Source: Flavobacterium psychrophilum
Lineage (GTDB): Bacteria; Bacteroidota; Bacteroidia; Flavobacteriales; Flavobacteriaceae
Direction: 5' to 3'
Length of the DNA: 7,790 nucleotides
Assembly (NCBI GenBank): GCA_945907225.1
Contig: CAMDSN010000072.1
Coordinates: forward strand, 1 to 7,790
Of this stretch, positions 7,268 to 7,790 are shown one piece after another. The first letter of the stretch is position 1, and every line of letters starts with the position of its first letter. Under the pieces are notes generated by a model that saw nothing but the letters and a program-made list of their open reading frames with translations, was not told where the DNA came from and made no database searches. The position numbers and the translations under genes were made by a program.

Positions 7268-7296
7268 CAAAGATAGTTTTTCAATTCTAAATACAA
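7268..7296 (-). promoter_or_regulatory. Bacteroidota-type sigma promoter for the polysaccharide operon
   Basis: Read on the minus strand, TTG at 7296-7294 is followed after 18 bases by TATCTTTG at 7275-7268. This fits the Bacteroidota consensus (TTG near -33, TAnnTTTG near -7) exactly at every fixed position. Transcription would start near 7262, leaving a leader of under 20 bases before the ATG at 7244. That leader is A/T-only just before the ATG with no Shine-Dalgarno motif, as is usual in this phylum. It is the only such match I found in an intergenic region of the window upstream of a minus-strand gene. Assignment is by motif and position only. Confidence 0.7.
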
Positions 7297-7319
7297 AAAT
7301 GTACTAGTTTATTATTTTA

Positions 7320-7790
7320 TTATGGGGTTTTAAGCGTATTTTCAAATGGGACTCGATTTATAATACTTCTCCCTAAAGTAACTTCGTCAGCATATTCTAA
7401 TTCATCCCCAACAGCTATTCCTCTTGCTATCGTTGAAGTTTTTACAGTAAGATCTTTTAACCTTTTAAAAATATAAAAATTTGTTGTATCGCCCTCCATT
7501 GTTGAGCTTAATGCAAAAATTAACTCATCAATTCCTCCTTGTTTTACTTTCTCAACCAAAGATTCAATATTTAACTGGCTGGGGCCAATGCCATCTATTG
7601 GGGAAATTTTACCTCCTAAAACATGATAGATCCCTTTAAACTGATTTGTGTTTTCTATTGCCATCACGTCACGAACATCCTCAACTAAGCATATAATTTT
7701 ATGATTTCTATTCTTATTATTACAAATTTCACACAAATCGACATCAGATATATTGTGACAACTCGCGCAAAATTTTATTTCTTCTCGCAT
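7320..7790 (-). CDS. recR: Recombination mediator protein RecR, N-terminus cut off by the window edge
   Basis: RecR works with RecO and RecF to load RecA on single-stranded gaps in the cytoplasm. The visible 156 residues contain the four-cysteine zinc finger (C8, C11, C20, C23), then a Toprim domain (about residues 31-127) starting at [11 protein letters not shown] with the conserved acidic E37/D38, the [16 protein letters not shown] segment, and the conserved C-terminal [15 protein letters not shown] block. RecR is normally about 200 residues, so roughly 45-50 residues with the helix-hairpin-helix region are missing. The first ATG sits exactly on the last base of the window and corresponds to an internal Met before the zinc finger, so it is not the true start. 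The stop is TAA at 7322-7320. The gene is a housekeeping neighbour on the same strand as the polysaccharide genes, but a promoter in the 75-base gap suggests they are transcribed at least partly independently. Confidence 0.95.
   Translation of the reverse strand: MREEIKFCASCHNISDVDLCEICNNKNRNHKIICLVEDVRDVMAIENTNQFKGIYHVLGGKISPIDGIGPSQLNIESLVEKVKQGGIDELIFALSSTMEGDTTNFYIFKRLKDLTVKTSTIARGIAVGDELEYADEVTLGRSIINRVPFENTLKTP

Overview
The window looks like a chromosomal piece of a Bacteroidota bacterium, most likely a member of the Flavobacteriaceae. The evidence is AT-rich DNA, A-rich translation leaders with no visible Shine-Dalgarno sequence, one good match to the Bacteroidota promoter (TTG, 18 bases, TAnnTTTG), and protein sequences that read like flavobacterial RecR, Wza and Wzc homologues. 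It holds the start of a surface-polysaccharide (capsule or exopolysaccharide) locus. All recognised genes lie on the minus strand and read from the right edge to the left.

Layout, in the direction of transcription. At 7790-7320 is the C-terminal three quarters of recR (recombination repair), cut by the window edge. A 75-base gap carries the promoter. Then come a Wza-like outer-membrane export lipoprotein (7244-6453), a Wzc-like chain-length regulator and tyrosine kinase with a Tyr/Gly-rich tail (6443-3981), a WbpP/TviC-type UDP-sugar 4-epimerase (3988-3008, start overlapping the wzc stop by 8 bases), a UDP-glucose 6-dehydrogenase of the animal type (2961-1570) and a WbpO/TviB-type UDP-HexNAc 6-dehydrogenase (1531-254). 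Gaps inside the set are 9, -8, 46 and 38 bases, with no internal promoter or terminator seen, so the five genes are probably one operon.

Working together: the three sugar enzymes should supply two acidic precursors, UDP-glucuronate (from UDP-glucose) and UDP-N-acetylgalactosaminuronate (from UDP-GlcNAc). Wzc and Wza would control polymer length and carry the polymer through the inner membrane, periplasm and outer membrane. No glycosyltransferase, flippase (Wzx) or polymerase (Wzy) gene is inside the window; these would have to lie beyond the left edge or elsewhere.

The left 253 bases hold no gene. They contain a nested inverted repeat: an outer pair of 18-base perfect arms about 145 bases apart surrounding an inner hairpin with a 13-base perfect core (TGAGCTTGTCGAA). 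This is the least explained structure in the window. I do not see a new defence, mobile or RNA system; the rest is a recognisable polysaccharide export and nucleotide-sugar locus.
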